Source: Shewanella abyssi
GTDB taxonomy: Bacteria > Pseudomonadota > Gammaproteobacteria > Enterobacterales > Shewanellaceae
Assembly: GCF_023284025.1 (NCBI RefSeq)
Contig: NZ_JAKIKR010000003.1
Coordinates: forward strand, 103,867 to 167,866
DNA: 64,000 bases
Reading direction: 5' to 3'
Shown here: positions 44,239 through 54,241 of the stretch, piece by piece
Layout: the number at the start of each line of letters is the position of its first letter
Numbering within the stretch: the stretch's first letter is position 1
Position numbers and translations under genes: made by a program
Notes under the pieces: generated by a model
Databases searched by the model: none
Told to the model about the DNA's origin: nothing
The model's input: only the letters and a program-made list of their open reading frames with translations

Positions 44239-45207
44239 TTACTGCGAAACTTGGATCTCATCAGACTCTTTAGGCTTACCTTGCTCGATGGCAATTTCAA
44301 CCCGGCGATTACGCGCTCTATTAGCCTGAGAGTTATTTTTAACTAACGGCGCAGATGAAGCCATGCCCACCACTTTTAGCCTTAGCTGGTCAAAGCCGTT
44401 CACTTTTATCATCTCGTGGGCGACCGCGACCGCACGTTTACTCGAAAGATCCCAGTTTGAGCTATACAACTCATTAGAGATATTCCAATCATCCGTATGC
44501 CCCGACACCGTCACAATACCGGGCACATCTTTTAGCAGCTCACCCACACGCCTAACGATTGGCTTAAAGCGCGGCTGCAAAAAGCCTGAACCTGAAGCAA
44601 AAGCGCCTTTTTCACGAATTCGAATAATGATCTGTTGCCCTAGCGACTCAATTTCAATGGCGCCATCAACGATCTCTTTATTGAGTTCTTGAGCCATCTT
44701 TTTAACTTGCTGATTAATTTTATCTTGCGCTGCAGCTGCTGCTTTTGTCGCTTCGCTTTGTGCGTCGGCGGCTGACTTTGCTTGCGCCTTGGCATCTTCT
44801 TGCTCTTGTGCCGTAGACGATGATTCGCCTCCACGTTGCTCGCCACGCTGCTGCTGCACACCACCGGCACTATCATCTTCGCCCGCTTGAAACTCTAGCA
44901 TGGGCTCGGTCATCTCGTTGGTTTGCTGATTGATAATTTCGATTGGCGTCGATTCAGGCCGACCCGGTCTAAATTCTAATGCTATGACCGAGGTCCCTTT
45001 GGGAATATCTTTCACTTCAACTTTATTTTGTACACCAAATGCATACTTCATCGAACCCGCAATCTGCTTAAATTTCATCACATCCATTTCAGAAAAAGCC
45101 AACAGCAAGACGAAGAAACACATAAGCAAGGACATTAAGTCAGCAAAAGTTGCTAGCCAAAGCGGGGCTCCGGCTGGCGGACAGTCACATTTGACTTTTT
45201 TGGCCAT
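44239..45207 (-). CDS. pomB: Sodium-driven flagellar stator protein PomB (MotB family)
   Basis: 322 aa. One membrane helix with the essential ion-binding Asp in TFADLMSLLMCFFVLLLAFS (residue ~23). It is followed by a plug/linker with a long Gln/Ala/Glu-rich helix (TAQEQEDAKAQAKSAADAQS), and a C-terminal OmpA-like peptidoglycan-binding domain (VSGHTDDWNI, NWDLSSKRAVAV, NRARNRRVEIAI). CFFVLL in the helix is typical of Na+-type PomB rather than H+-type MotB. Starts 4 bp after pomA; together they form the stator that drives the flagellum. Confidence 0.92.
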   Translation of the reverse strand: MAKKVKCDCPPAGAPLWLATFADLMSLLMCFFVLLLAFSEMDVMKFKQIAGSMKYAFGVQNKVEVKDIPKGTSVIALEFRPGRPESTPIEIINQQTNEMTEPMLEFQAGEDDSAGGVQQQRGEQRGGESSSTAQEQEDAKAQAKSAADAQSEATKAAAAAQDKINQQVKKMAQELNKEIVDGAIEIESLGQQIIIRIREKGAFASGSGFLQPRFKPIVRRVGELLKDVPGIVTVSGHTDDWNISNELYSSNWDLSSKRAVAVAHEMIKVNGFDQLRLKVVGMASSAPLVKNNSQANRARNRRVEIAIEQGKPKESDEIQVSQ

Positions 45208-45211
45208 GGAA

Positions 45212-45979
45212 CTAAGCCCCGTCCATGGTATTTATGCTACGAGATTTTTCAGAGAGATAATTCTTAAGGAAGCCTTCGATAACACGGGGATTTTGACCGT
45301 CTTGAATGGCTAATACGGCGTCCATAATCAAGTTACGGTTAAGCATCTCTTCATTCATTCGAAGCGATAGCTTATCAGCAATCGGTATCGCTACCATGTT
45401 AGCCACCACGGCGCCATAAAGCGTCGTAAGTAAGGCGACCGCCATTGCTGGACCGATAGATTTTGGATCATCCATATTTGACAACATGCCCACAAGTCCA
45501 ATCAGCGTACCTATCATGCCCATTGCTGGTGCAACATCACCTATCGATTTAAAAATACCGATACCGGTTTTGTGGCGCTGTTCGGTCAATGCGATATCTT
45601 TTTCTAATGCGCTTCTCACCACATCACCGTCGTGGCCATCAACCAACATATCAATGGCTTTTTGCATAAAGCTGTTGTTAATTTCGGCCTCTTCCAACGC
45701 CAAGAAACCACCTTTACGTGCCGCATCGGCCATAGTGATCGACTGTTCAATAAGCTCTTCAGGTTTATCAATTTTGAAAATAAACGCTTTGGCGGCAATT
45801 TTGGCAGAGCCAAGAAATTGCTTAAGGTTATATTTCATCATCACCACAAATAATGAACCTATCATGACAATTAAGATTGAAGGAACATTGATGAAAATAC
45901 CGATCCCGCCGCCACTTGCCATCGCCATGATAACAAACGCAAATGCGCCAATCAGTCCTATTAGGGTTGCTAAATCCAA
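45212..45979 (-). CDS. pomA: Sodium-driven flagellar stator protein PomA (MotA family)
   Basis: 255 aa with four membrane helices (residues 1-20, 28-50, ~150-175, ~183-205). Conserved DLATLIGLIGAFAFVIMAM, GGGIGIFINVPSILIVMIGS, and in helices 3-4 DVAPAMGMIGTLIGLVGML and GPAMAVALLTTLYGAVVANM, which line the Na+ path. First gene of pomAB. The upstream leader contains a 9-bp inverted repeat at 46041-46064. Confidence 0.93.
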   Translation of the reverse strand: MDLATLIGLIGAFAFVIMAMASGGGIGIFINVPSILIVMIGSLFVVMMKYNLKQFLGSAKIAAKAFIFKIDKPEELIEQSITMADAARKGGFLALEEAEINNSFMQKAIDMLVDGHDGDVVRSALEKDIALTEQRHKTGIGIFKSIGDVAPAMGMIGTLIGLVGMLSNMDDPKSIGPAMAVALLTTLYGAVVANMVAIPIADKLSLRMNEEMLNRNLIMDAVLAIQDGQNPRVIEGFLKNYLSEKSRSINTMDGA

Positions 45980-46401
45980 AACCGCTCCTCAAATACCCAT
46001 CTATATCGCTAAACAACGGCAATCGCATGCTGCCCACATTATTTAACCTGAATTTAGGTTAAATACTCAAACGCTAGTCTACTAGAAACCTAGCGACAAT
46101 ATTACGCCGTCTTCGTGACAGCAAGCATCTACTAAGCAAACGGCTAAATAGCACACACATTTTCATAATTACACCTAATATAGCGACCAAAGTTAAGATC
46201 TCTTGAGTGATATTTCCCGCAATTGTTATGCTATTTCCGTTAAAATAGAGCCCAACAGCATAAATAACCTGTCGCTATAACGAGTCGAGTGGATAATTTA
46301 TGCTCGAAAGCGTGCTTTTGTGCAAATACTCAACGGCTTAATTTGACCCTTGTGCCCTGCTGATATACTTTGTGTATCGCTTAATTCTAGGAATGATCAT
46401 C
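45980..46401. other. Divergent promoter region of pomA and xseB
   Basis: 422 bp. Besides the inverted repeat at 46041-46064 I see only AT-rich promoter-like sequence; a frame over 46372-46401 is in phase with xseB but lacks a ribosome site. No small gene. Confidence 0.45.
46041..46064. promoter_or_regulatory. Inverted repeat upstream of pomA
   Basis: Perfect 9-bp arms ATTTAACCT / AGGTTAAAT separated by 6 bases, 62 bp before the pomA start. It could be an operator or a leader hairpin. There is no further evidence. Confidence 0.45.
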
Positions 46402-46641
46402 GTGGCAAAAAAACCTGAAAACCTCTCTTTTGAAGAATCACTTTCCGAGTTAGAAAAAATCGTTGCAGACCTAGAGCACGGCGACGTGTCCCTCGATGAT
46501 GCGTTAAAACAGTTCGAACGTGGAATTAAGCTGGTCAGAAATAGCCAAAGTAAACTTGAAAACGCACAGCAGAAAGTGGCTGTGCTAATGACAGATGAGG
46601 GTGTCGACACCTTGAAGCCTTATGACATAGAGGGTGAGTAA
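46402..46641 (+). CDS. xseB: Exodeoxyribonuclease VII small subunit
   Basis: 79 aa from the GTG at 46402, with AGGA nine bases upstream; the in-frame ATG at 46393 sits directly on that site. Family pattern LSFEESLSELEKIVADLEHG, LDDALKQFERGIKLVRNSQS, then KLENAQQKV. It stabilises the XseA large subunit in the single-strand nuclease. Its stop codon directly abuts the ispA start: the conserved xseB-ispA-dxs operon. Confidence 0.95.
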   Translation: MAKKPENLSFEESLSELEKIVADLEHGDVSLDDALKQFERGIKLVRNSQSKLENAQQKVAVLMTDEGVDTLKPYDIEGE

Positions 46642-47523
46642 TTGTTAGCAGAGTCACTTGCCCTATACCAAGAGCGCATTAATCTTCAACTTTCATCTCA
46701 CATAGATGCACTAGCGGATATCGATCCCCAATTAAAAGCGGCAATGAAACATGGCGCGTTAATTGGTGGCAAGCGTATTAGGCCATTCCTCGTTTACGCT
46801 ATCGGCGATATGCTAAAGGTTAAGCTTGAAACCCTAGATTCCTGTGCAGCGGCAATCGAATGTGTTCATGCTTACTCTCTCATTCATGACGATCTACCCG
46901 CGATGGATGATGACGCACTGCGTCGTGGTCAGCCAACGGTACATATTGCCTATGATGAAGCAACGGCTATTTTAGCGGGTGATGCGCTGCAAGCTCTTGC
47001 GTTTGAAATCATCAGTGAACCTATTGAAAACATTACCCCATCACAGAATTTAGCCATGGTTAAAGCCTTAGCGAACGCCTCTGGGTATAGTGGCATGTGT
47101 GGTGGCCAAGCGATGGATTTAACTGCCACTGATAAACAGATTGAGCTGGCAACGCTTATTCAGCTGCATAAGCTTAAAACAGGCGCATTGATCCGTTGCG
47201 CCGTTGAATTTGCCATTATCGCCGCAAAAATTAATGATGAAGAGCGACAGGCATTGCTTGATTTTGCCGATGCTATAGGCCTCGCATTTCAAGTGCAAGA
47301 CGATGTATTAGATATTATTGCCAGTACCGAAGAGCTTGGAAAGCCTCAAGGTTCTGACACAGATTCAAATAAGAGCACTTATCCCAAGTTGCTTGGTTTA
47401 GAGGGCGCCCAAAAAACTGCTAGCAGTTTGATTGAGGACGCACTATCAGCGCTGGCTAAATTACCATACAATAGCCAGTTAATTGCCGAATTCGCCCGTT
47501 ATATCATTGAGCGAAGAGTTTAA
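46642..47523 (+). CDS. ispA: (2E,6E)-farnesyl diphosphate synthase
   Basis: 293 aa, TTG start immediately after the xseB stop (coupled). Prenyltransferase motifs: [12 protein letters not shown], first Asp-rich motif [24 protein letters not shown], second Asp-rich motif [10 protein letters not shown] and the [16 protein letters not shown] region. It condenses IPP with DMAPP and GPP to make FPP for ubiquinone and undecaprenyl phosphate. Middle gene of xseB-ispA-dxs. Confidence 0.95.
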   Translation: MLAESLALYQERINLQLSSHIDALADIDPQLKAAMKHGALIGGKRIRPFLVYAIGDMLKVKLETLDSCAAAIECVHAYSLIHDDLPAMDDDALRRGQPTVHIAYDEATAILAGDALQALAFEIISEPIENITPSQNLAMVKALANASGYSGMCGGQAMDLTATDKQIELATLIQLHKLKTGALIRCAVEFAIIAAKINDEERQALLDFADAIGLAFQVQDDVLDIIASTEELGKPQGSDTDSNKSTYPKLLGLEGAQKTASSLIEDALSALAKLPYNSQLIAEFARYIIERRV

Positions 47524-47545
47524 TAAAGAGACAAAGAATCTCGAT

Positions 47546-49411
47546 ATGAGTTTTGATATTTCTCAATTTCCTGTGCTTGCACAGGCAAACACCCCTGATG
47601 AGCTAAGACAGCTCCCTCAAGCCGTTTTGCCACAACTGGCAAATGAACTTAGAGGTTTCCTTTTGAAGTCAGTGGGTAAATCAAGTGGCCATTTCGCCTC
47701 AGGACTAGGCACCGTCGAGCTGACGGTGGCGATTCACTATGTCTATAACACGCCATTTGACCGATTAATTTGGGATGTTGGCCACCAGGCTTACCCCCAT
47801 AAAATTTTGACGGGTCGCCGTGAAAGAATGCACACCATCCGCCAAAAAGGGGGCATCCACCCCTTCCCTTGGCGTGAAGAGAGTGAATATGACACCTTCA
47901 GCGTAGGCCATTCAGGTACCTCTGTCAGTGCAGCACTCGCGATGGCAGTTGCTGCTGATAAAGAGCAAGCGGGTCGTAAAGTGGTTTCTGTTATTGGAGA
48001 TGGCGCCATGACCGGTGGCATGGTGTTTGAAGCCATGAACCATGCAGGTGATCTGCACAAGGATATGTTGGTGATCCTCAATGATAATGAGATGTCTATC
48101 TCTGAAAACGTTGGCGCACTCAACAACCACCTTGCGCAGCTTATGTCGGGTCGGTTCTACACCACCATTCGTGAAAGCAGTAAAAAAGTGCTCGAAGGCA
48201 TGCCTGTTATTAAAGAGATGGCTAAACGCACCGAAGAACATCTTAAAGGCATGGTTGTTCCCGGCACCATGTTTGAAGAGCTAGGCTTTAACTATATTGG
48301 TCCTATTGATGGCCATGATGTTGATGCATTGGTTGAGACCCTGCGTAATATGCGTAATCTCAGAGGGCCACAGATTTTACATATCATGACTAAAAAAGGT
48401 CGTGGTTATGAGCCGGCAGAGAAAGATCCTATCGGCTGGCATGCGGTGCCAAAGTTTGATCCATCGACCTTTGAAAAACCAAAAAGCAAACCCAGTGACC
48501 CAACCTTTTCACAGGTGTTCGGTAAATGGCTTTGTGATATCGCTGACAAAGATGAAAAGCTACTTGCTATCACCCCTGCCATGCGCGAAGGCTCGGGTAT
48601 GGTTGAGTTTTCACAGCGTTTCCCGAATCAGTATTTTGATGCAGCCATCGCCGAGCAACATGCAGTGACATTGGCCGCAGGCTTTGCCTGTGAAGGTTTC
48701 GCGCCTGTTGTTGCTATCTATTCAACGTTCTTACAACGTGGTTACGATCAACTCATTCATGATGTGGCGCTGCAAAAGCTGCCGGTTGTGTTTGCAATCG
48801 ATCGCGGCGGTATCGTTGGCGCCGATGGCCCTACTCACCAAGGTGCATTCGACTTGAGCTTTATGCGAGCAGTGCCCAATATGGTGATTATGACGCCGTC
48901 TGATGAGAATGAATGTCGACAGATGCTCTACACCGGTTATTGCTATAAAGCGGGGCCGACAGCAGTGCGCTACCCTCGTGGCAGCGCCACTGGCGCAAAA
49001 CAAGTTGAAACCATGACGGCTGTGCCCATTGGTAAAGGCTTAATAAAGCGCCGTGGCCAAAAGGTTGCCATCCTCAACTTTGGTACCACACTCGCCAATA
49101 GCTTGGTCGCCGCTGAAGCACTCGATGCCACCGTTGCTGACATGCGTTTTGTTAAACCGCTGGATGTGGATTTGGTCAAAGAGTTGGCTCAAAGCCATGA
49201 CGTATTAGTCACAGTTGAAGAGAACGCCATTATGGGCGGTGCTGGCTCTGGCGTACTTGAGTTACTGCAAACACTCAAGCTGCCAAAACCGGTATTGCAG
49301 ATTGGCCTGCCCGATGAATTTATTAAGCACGGCGCACCAGATGAGATCATCAGTGAGCTTGGACTTGATGCCGCGGGTATTCAAAGGCAGATTGAAGACT
49401 ATCTAGCCTAA
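47546..49411 (+). CDS. dxs: 1-deoxy-D-xylulose-5-phosphate synthase
   Basis: 621 aa from the ATG at 47546, matching E. coli Dxs (620 aa); the frame extending into ispA is not used. TPP enzyme: [34 protein letters not shown], the TPP-binding [18 protein letters not shown] and [10 protein letters not shown], then the pyrimidine domain ([44 protein letters not shown]). It makes DXP from pyruvate and G3P, the first step of the MEP pathway. Last gene of the operon. Confidence 0.97.
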   Translation: MSFDISQFPVLAQANTPDELRQLPQAVLPQLANELRGFLLKSVGKSSGHFASGLGTVELTVAIHYVYNTPFDRLIWDVGHQAYPHKILTGRRERMHTIRQKGGIHPFPWREESEYDTFSVGHSGTSVSAALAMAVAADKEQAGRKVVSVIGDGAMTGGMVFEAMNHAGDLHKDMLVILNDNEMSISENVGALNNHLAQLMSGRFYTTIRESSKKVLEGMPVIKEMAKRTEEHLKGMVVPGTMFEELGFNYIGPIDGHDVDALVETLRNMRNLRGPQILHIMTKKGRGYEPAEKDPIGWHAVPKFDPSTFEKPKSKPSDPTFSQVFGKWLCDIADKDEKLLAITPAMREGSGMVEFSQRFPNQYFDAAIAEQHAVTLAAGFACEGFAPVVAIYSTFLQRGYDQLIHDVALQKLPVVFAIDRGGIVGADGPTHQGAFDLSFMRAVPNMVIMTPSDENECRQMLYTGYCYKAGPTAVRYPRGSATGAKQVETMTAVPIGKGLIKRRGQKVAILNFGTTLANSLVAAEALDATVADMRFVKPLDVDLVKELAQSHDVLVTVEENAIMGGAGSGVLELLQTLKLPKPVLQIGLPDEFIKHGAPDEIISELGLDAAGIQRQIEDYLA

Positions 49412-49446
49412 GGTAAATCTAGCTAAAACAATTATCTTACCCATAT

Positions 49447-49475
49447 AAAAAAGGACTGCATTGGCAGTCCTTTTT
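49447..49475. terminator. Bidirectional terminator between dxs and grpE
   Basis: Stem AAAAAGGACTGC / GCAGTCCTTTTT with loop ATTG between two convergent genes; T-runs exist on both strands. Confidence 0.9.
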
Positions 49476-49511
49476 AGTTTAAAAGCTTGTTTCAAAGTAT
49501 AACTATCAGAA

Positions 49512-50114
49512 TTAACCCTGAGAAACCATCACCATTGCCGGGCGTAGTAGACGCTCGTTAAGGGTATAACCTTTCTGCATTACCATCATTACCGTATTGG
49601 CAGGGAAATCTGTGCTTGGCTGCATACCGATAGCCTGATGAAGTTCAGGATTAAAGGTTTCACCTTGTGGATCAACTTGCGTCAGTCCAAATTTCTCAAC
49701 CGCACTCACAAAGCTCTTTGCAGTGAGTTCAACACCTTGATAAATCGCTTTGGTCGCTTCAGCTTCTGCGTCAGAACCTTGAAGCGCACGCTCCATATTG
49801 TCTAATACAGGAAGTAGCTCGTTAGCAAATTTTTCAAGTGCAAACTTACGTGCTTTTTCAACATCAATGGCGGCGCGGCGGCGAATATTGTCGACTTCGG
49901 CTGCAGCTCGGATCACTGAGTCTTTTTGTGAGGCCACTGTTGATTGTGCTTCTTGCAACGCTTTCTCTAACTCTTCAACGCGAAAGTTTGCTTGAGTCAG
50001 TTCATCCATTAAAGAGACTTCGTCACTAGCTTCGCTTAGTAACTCGCCCTCAACAATTGTTTCAACTTGCTCGTCAATTTGGTTATCTTGTGCTTTATTT
50101 GTTTCGTTGCTCAT
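49512..50114 (-). CDS. grpE: Nucleotide exchange factor GrpE
   Basis: 200 aa from the ATG at 50114. An acidic N-terminus, a long coiled coil ([20 protein letters not shown]), then the GrpE signature [31 protein letters not shown] and the beta-domain [14 protein letters not shown]...[24 protein letters not shown]. Co-chaperone of DnaK that swaps ADP for ATP. dnaK is not in the window. Transcribed from a consensus sigma-32 promoter at 50161-50188. Confidence 0.96.
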   Translation of the reverse strand: MSNETNKAQDNQIDEQVETIVEGELLSEASDEVSLMDELTQANFRVEELEKALQEAQSTVASQKDSVIRAAAEVDNIRRRAAIDVEKARKFALEKFANELLPVLDNMERALQGSDAEAEATKAIYQGVELTAKSFVSAVEKFGLTQVDPQGETFNPELHQAIGMQPSTDFPANTVMMVMQKGYTLNERLLRPAMVMVSQG

Positions 50115-50160
50115 TTTTGCTCCAGCTAAAAATGCTTTGTTTCTGCATGCTCTGGGCATA

Positions 50161-50188
50161 TTATGGGGATCAATTTTAAGGTTTCAAG
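50161..50188 (-). promoter_or_regulatory. Sigma-32 (RpoH) heat-shock promoter of grpE
   Basis: Minus strand: -35 CTTGAAA (50182-50188), 13-bp spacer, -10 CCCCATAA (50161-50168). Both match the RpoH consensus (CTTGAAA, CCCCATNT) almost perfectly. The -10 is 46 bp before the grpE ATG. Confidence 0.9.
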
Positions 50189-50213
50189 GCCTAATGCCGG
50201 ATCTGACACAAAT

Positions 50214-51092
50214 ATGAGCAATAGCTTTCACACTATCGGACTTATTGGTAAACCTAACCATGATGGAACCAATCTCACCCTAAAGAGATTGCACCACTGG
50301 TTAACAATGCAAGACTATAGCGTCTTGGTTGAGGAGCGTGTTGCCGCCGACATTGGCTCACATACGCGTTCGGTCGATCTATTAGAAATTGGTGCCCAAT
50401 GTGATTTAGCCATTGTGGTCGGCGGTGACGGTAATATGCTGGGTGCTGCCCGAGTACTGGCGAGATTTGATATCGCAGTCATCGGCGTCAACCGCGGTAA
50501 CTTGGGGTTCCTGACTGATTTACCCCCTGATTCTTTTGAAGAAGCGCTCTCGAAAGTACTGGAGGGGGAGTTTAATACTGAACAGCGTTTTTTACTCGAA
50601 GCAGAAGTTCATCGTCATGGCGAGTTAAAGTCGTGCAACACTGCGGTTAATGAGGCGGTTCTCCACCCCGGTAAAATCGCTCACATGATTGAGTTTGAAG
50701 TCTATATCGACGAACAATTTATGTATAGCCAACGCGCCGATGGGATGATCGTATCAACACCTACTGGCTCTACAGCATACTCGTTATCTGCGGGAGGGGC
50801 TATTCTCACCCCCAATCTGGAAGCTATTATCTTAGTCCCTATGTTCCCACACACGCTTTCTTGCAGACCGATTGTGGTCGATTCCTGTAGCATCATTAAG
50901 CTGGTTGTATCGCCTCACAATGGCGATAATTTAGAGGTCAGTTGTGACGGCCACGTCAATCTGTCAGTCCTGCCTGGCGATGAGATTATCATTAAACGCA
51001 GCCCAGATACCCTAAGACTTATCCACCCTAAGGGACACAACTACTTCCACGTATTGCGGTCTAAATTAGGTTGGGGTAGCAAACTCTTTTAA
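50214..51092 (+). CDS. nadK: NAD kinase
   Basis: 292 aa from the ATG at 50214; the frame upstream to 50163 runs through the grpE promoter and is not used. Motifs: [37 protein letters not shown] (GGDG active site), [41 protein letters not shown] and [12 protein letters not shown]. It phosphorylates NAD to NADP. Divergent from grpE, as in many gammaproteobacteria. Confidence 0.96.
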   Translation: MSNSFHTIGLIGKPNHDGTNLTLKRLHHWLTMQDYSVLVEERVAADIGSHTRSVDLLEIGAQCDLAIVVGGDGNMLGAARVLARFDIAVIGVNRGNLGFLTDLPPDSFEEALSKVLEGEFNTEQRFLLEAEVHRHGELKSCNTAVNEAVLHPGKIAHMIEFEVYIDEQFMYSQRADGMIVSTPTGSTAYSLSAGGAILTPNLEAIILVPMFPHTLSCRPIVVDSCSIIKLVVSPHNGDNLEVSCDGHVNLSVLPGDEIIIKRSPDTLRLIHPKGHNYFHVLRSKLGWGSKLF

Positions 51093-51111
51093 CGCTCGCG
51101 GTCGCTAAAGC

Positions 51112-51183
51112 CAAGGTCAACGGTATTGCTGCTGACCTTGACTCATTCCCCATTCCCTGTGATTTAACAGCAATACCCTTGAC
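51112..51183. promoter_or_regulatory. Two mutually exclusive hairpins after nadK
   Basis: Hairpin A: CAAGGTCA (51112-51119) with TGACCTTG (51133-51140). Hairpin B: GTCAACGGTATTGCTG (51116-51131) with CAGCAATACCCTTGAC (51168-51183), 15 of 16 pairs. They share bases so cannot form together. Possible nadK terminator, decayed repeat, or leader switch. Confidence 0.4.
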
Positions 51184-51365
51184 AGTGGATCTCTGCACCT
51201 ATGGTGATTCCGTCCTAAACTCTGCAGATAACAGGTCAAGCTTGGCCTCTATGCCGGCTGCGCTGGGCTATGCTTTAGTCGCAGGCACCATCGCCGCAAT
51301 TTGGGATGGCTTTTAATCTCAGCTAAAGTTAACGGTTCGCAAGAGAAAATAGAATAATAATATCG

Positions 51366-51392
51366 AAAAGCCGCGTCTGCTGCGGCTTTATT
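51366..51392 (+). terminator. Terminator-like hairpin upstream of dld
   Basis: Stem AAAGCCGC / GCGGCTTT with a 7-base loop, followed by ATTCG. It lies 30 bp before the dld start, so it may be a leader terminator rather than the end of nadK. Confidence 0.5.
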
Positions 51393-51421
51393 CGCTCAAG
51401 CAAGTGTTTAGAGATAAATCA

Positions 51422-54241
51422 ATGTCGGTCAATTATGAAGCTTTATTAAGAGATTTACGTAAGCAAATTGGTGAAGATGCCGCCACTAACGATCCTGTGC
51501 GCCGCTTTGCTTGGTCCACTGACGCAAGTTATTTCCGTATCGTGCCAGAAATAGTCGTTCATGCCGATACCTTAGAGCAAGCAAAACGCACGCTTGCTAT
51601 CGCCCGTACCTATGGCGCGCCAGTCACATTTAGAGCGGCAGGCACTAGCCTGTCAGGGCAAGCAATTGGAGAAGGTATTCTGCTTATCTTAGGCCACGAT
51701 GGTTTTAGAACCTTAATCGTCAGCGATGATGCCAGCCAAATTACCTTAGGCACTGCTGTCATTGGCGCTGATGCCAACGCTGCCTTAAAACCGTTCAATA
51801 AAAAAATCGGTCCAGATCCGGCCACACTTGCCGCTGCAATGATTGGCGGCATCGTATCCAACAACGCCTCTGGTATGTGCTGCGGTACAGCGCAAAACAG
51901 CTATCAAACCATCGCCTCGGCAAAGCTATTATTTGCCGATGGCACTGAGCTCGATACCGGTTGTGAAACTTCAAAAGCCGCGTTTACTCAATCACATCCT
52001 GAGCTTATCAAGTCATTGCTCGACCTGGCGGAGATGACCCTGAGTAATCAAACCCTCGCCGATCGCATTCGCAAGAAGTTTTCCATCAAGAACACCACCG
52101 GTTATAGCCTTAATGCATTGGTTGACTTTAACGATCCGTTTGAGCTTATCAACCACCTCATTGTGGGCGCTGAAGGCACATTAGCCTTTGTTGAAGAGGT
52201 CACCTACAACACTGTTGATGAAGCACGCTTTAAGGCCTCAGCCATGGCAGTATTTTTCAATATGGAAGATGCTGCAAAGTCGATCCCGCCTTTGGTCGGT
52301 AACAGTGTTGCTGCAGCCGAGTTACTCGACTGGGCATCAATCAAAGCGGTAACAGGTAAAGCGGGGATGCCACTGTGGCTATCCGAGCTTCCTGAAGGCG
52401 CATCGATACTGTTGATTGAGTCTCGTGCTAACGATAAAGACACTCTTGAAGGCTATACTCAGGATGTTATTGCCAAGTTAGCTCACATTGAAACGGAGCG
52501 TCCTATTGCCTTCAGTGATGACCCTGCAGTATTTAGTCAATACTGGGCAATGCGTTCGGGACTATTCCCGATTATTGGTGGTGAGCGCCCTAAAGGTACC
52601 ACGGTTATTATTGAAGATGTCGCCTTTGAGCTTAAACATCTTGCTGAAGCGGCCAACGACCTGACTGAACTATTTACTAAGCATAACTACCCAGAAGGCG
52701 TTATCTATGGCCATGCGTTAGCGGGTAACTTCCACTTCATTATCACGCCAACATTCAACACTCAGGCAGATATCGAGCGCTTCCATGCCTTTATGCAAGA
52801 TGTCGCCGAGATGGTGATCAACAAGTACGATGGTTCAATGAAGGCTGAACACGGCACCGGACGTGCTGTGGCACCGTTTGTTGAGATGGAATGGGGCAGC
52901 GATGCCTACACCTTAATGAAGCGCATTAAACACATATTTGACCCAGAAGGCCTGTTAAATCCGGGCGTTATTCTCAACGACGACAGCCAAGTTCACGTTA
53001 AGAACATTAAGCCATGCCCTGTCGTTGATGACTTTATCGATAAGTGTATTGAGTGTGGTTTCTGCGAGAAGACCTGCCCAACATCAGCCTTAAGCATGTC
53101 ACCACGCCAACGTATTGCGACCCTGCGTGAAATTGAACGCCTTGAGCAATCTGGCGACAAACAAGCTCCGAGCGAGATGCGTGCAGCAGCAAAATACGAT
53201 GTGGTCGATACTTGCGTCGCTTGTCAGCTGTGTACCATAGCTTGCCCAGTAGACACCAGTATGGGCCAGCTAGTGCGTAAGCTTAGAACGCCATACATCA
53301 GTACCACGGAGCAAAAGGTACTCGACTTCCAAGCTAACCATTTTGGCGTCGTGAACCAAGTCATCAGCACCGGGTTCGATGCTCTCAGCACCCTTCATAA
53401 AATCACCGGCAGTGGTATCACAGGCGCCATTATGAAAGCGGGTAGAGTGGTGAGCAAAGAAGTGCCTTACTGGAACCCTGACTTCCCTAAAGGCGGCAAG
53501 TTACCTAAATTATCGGCACCCATACCTGGGCAGGAAACCGTGGTCTACTTCCCAGCCTGTGGCGGACGTACCTTTGGTCCGACCCCGAAAGACCCTGACA
53601 ATAGAACCCTGCCAGAGGTCGTGGTCACCTTACTTGAGCGTTCTGGCTATAACGTCATTACCCCAGAGAAAACCCGCGACTTATGTTGCGGCCAAATGTG
53701 GGAATCAAAAGGTGACTTTAACAATGCCGACGCTAAACGCAAAGAGCTCATAGCAGCGGTTGCAGCCATGTCCCAAGACGGCAAGCTGCCAGTCATTATC
53801 GATGCCTTGTCTTGTACCTACCGTACACTTGCAGATGACACATCGTTAGCTGACAAGGTTGAAATTGTCGATATGGTCGATTTCATCCATGATAAATTGC
53901 TCGATAAGCTAACAATTACCCGTAAAAAACCAGCAGTTGCGCTTCATTTAGGTTGCAGCGCTCGTAAGATGAAGATTGAAGCTAAGATGGAAGCGATTGC
54001 CGAGGCATGTAGTAGCCAAGTCATTCGACCTGCGGGAGTCGATTGTTGTGGCTATGCCGGTGAGAAAGGGCTTTATAAACCTGAAATTAACGCCAGCGCA
54101 CTGCGTAACATCAAAAAACTTATTCCAGTTGATGTGCAAGAGGGCTATTACGCTAACCGTATGTGCGAAGTGGGTTTAACTCAGCATAGCGGTGTGTCGT
54201 ATCGTCACCTTGCTTATCTGCTGGAGGAGTGTAGTCGCTAG
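51422..54241 (+). CDS. FAD/Fe-S D-lactate dehydrogenase, Dld-II
   Basis: 939 aa from the ATG at 51422. N-terminal FAD-binding domain (VTFRAAGTSLSGQAIGEG, GGIVSNNASGMCCGT), FAD-linked oxidase C-terminal domain (IYGHALAGNFHFIITPTF, KAEHGTGRAVAPFVEMEWG, LLNPGVIL), two 4Fe-4S motifs (CIECGFCEKTCP, CVACQLCTIACP) and two CCG domains (CCGQMWESKG; HLGCSARK with CCGYAGEKG). This is the Shewanella Dld-II type that oxidises D-lactate to pyruvate and feeds quinones. Followed by a terminator and then lldEFG for L-lactate. Confidence 0.92.
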   Translation: MSVNYEALLRDLRKQIGEDAATNDPVRRFAWSTDASYFRIVPEIVVHADTLEQAKRTLAIARTYGAPVTFRAAGTSLSGQAIGEGILLILGHDGFRTLIVSDDASQITLGTAVIGADANAALKPFNKKIGPDPATLAAAMIGGIVSNNASGMCCGTAQNSYQTIASAKLLFADGTELDTGCETSKAAFTQSHPELIKSLLDLAEMTLSNQTLADRIRKKFSIKNTTGYSLNALVDFNDPFELINHLIVGAEGTLAFVEEVTYNTVDEARFKASAMAVFFNMEDAAKSIPPLVGNSVAAAELLDWASIKAVTGKAGMPLWLSELPEGASILLIESRANDKDTLEGYTQDVIAKLAHIETERPIAFSDDPAVFSQYWAMRSGLFPIIGGERPKGTTVIIEDVAFELKHLAEAANDLTELFTKHNYPEGVIYGHALAGNFHFIITPTFNTQADIERFHAFMQDVAEMVINKYDGSMKAEHGTGRAVAPFVEMEWGSDAYTLMKRIKHIFDPEGLLNPGVILNDDSQVHVKNIKPCPVVDDFIDKCIECGFCEKTCPTSALSMSPRQRIATLREIERLEQSGDKQAPSEMRAAAKYDVVDTCVACQLCTIACPVDTSMGQLVRKLRTPYISTTEQKVLDFQANHFGVVNQVISTGFDALSTLHKITGSGITGAIMKAGRVVSKEVPYWNPDFPKGGKLPKLSAPIPGQETVVYFPACGGRTFGPTPKDPDNRTLPEVVVTLLERSGYNVITPEKTRDLCCGQMWESKGDFNNADAKRKELIAAVAAMSQDGKLPVIIDALSCTYRTLADDTSLADKVEIVDMVDFIHDKLLDKLTITRKKPAVALHLGCSARKMKIEAKMEAIAEACSSQVIRPAGVDCCGYAGEKGLYKPEINASALRNIKKLIPVDVQEGYYANRMCEVGLTQHSGVSYRHLAYLLEECSR

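Larger units (their letters stand above)
51093..51421. other. Region between nadK and dld, with overlapping inverted repeats
   Basis: 329 bp. Holds two overlapping inverted repeats (51112-51140 and 51116-51183) and a terminator-like hairpin at 51366-51392. One plus-strand frame stays open from the nadK end to a TAA at about 51316-51318, with protein-like residues near its end (AALGYALVAGTIAAIWDGF), but it has no usable start codon. In other Shewanella the lactate permease gene lies here; it is absent. Confidence 0.5.

Noticed and set aside
44640..44876. Lys-rich frame within pomB
   Set aside because: Out-of-frame reading of the Gln/Ala-rich linker of pomB.
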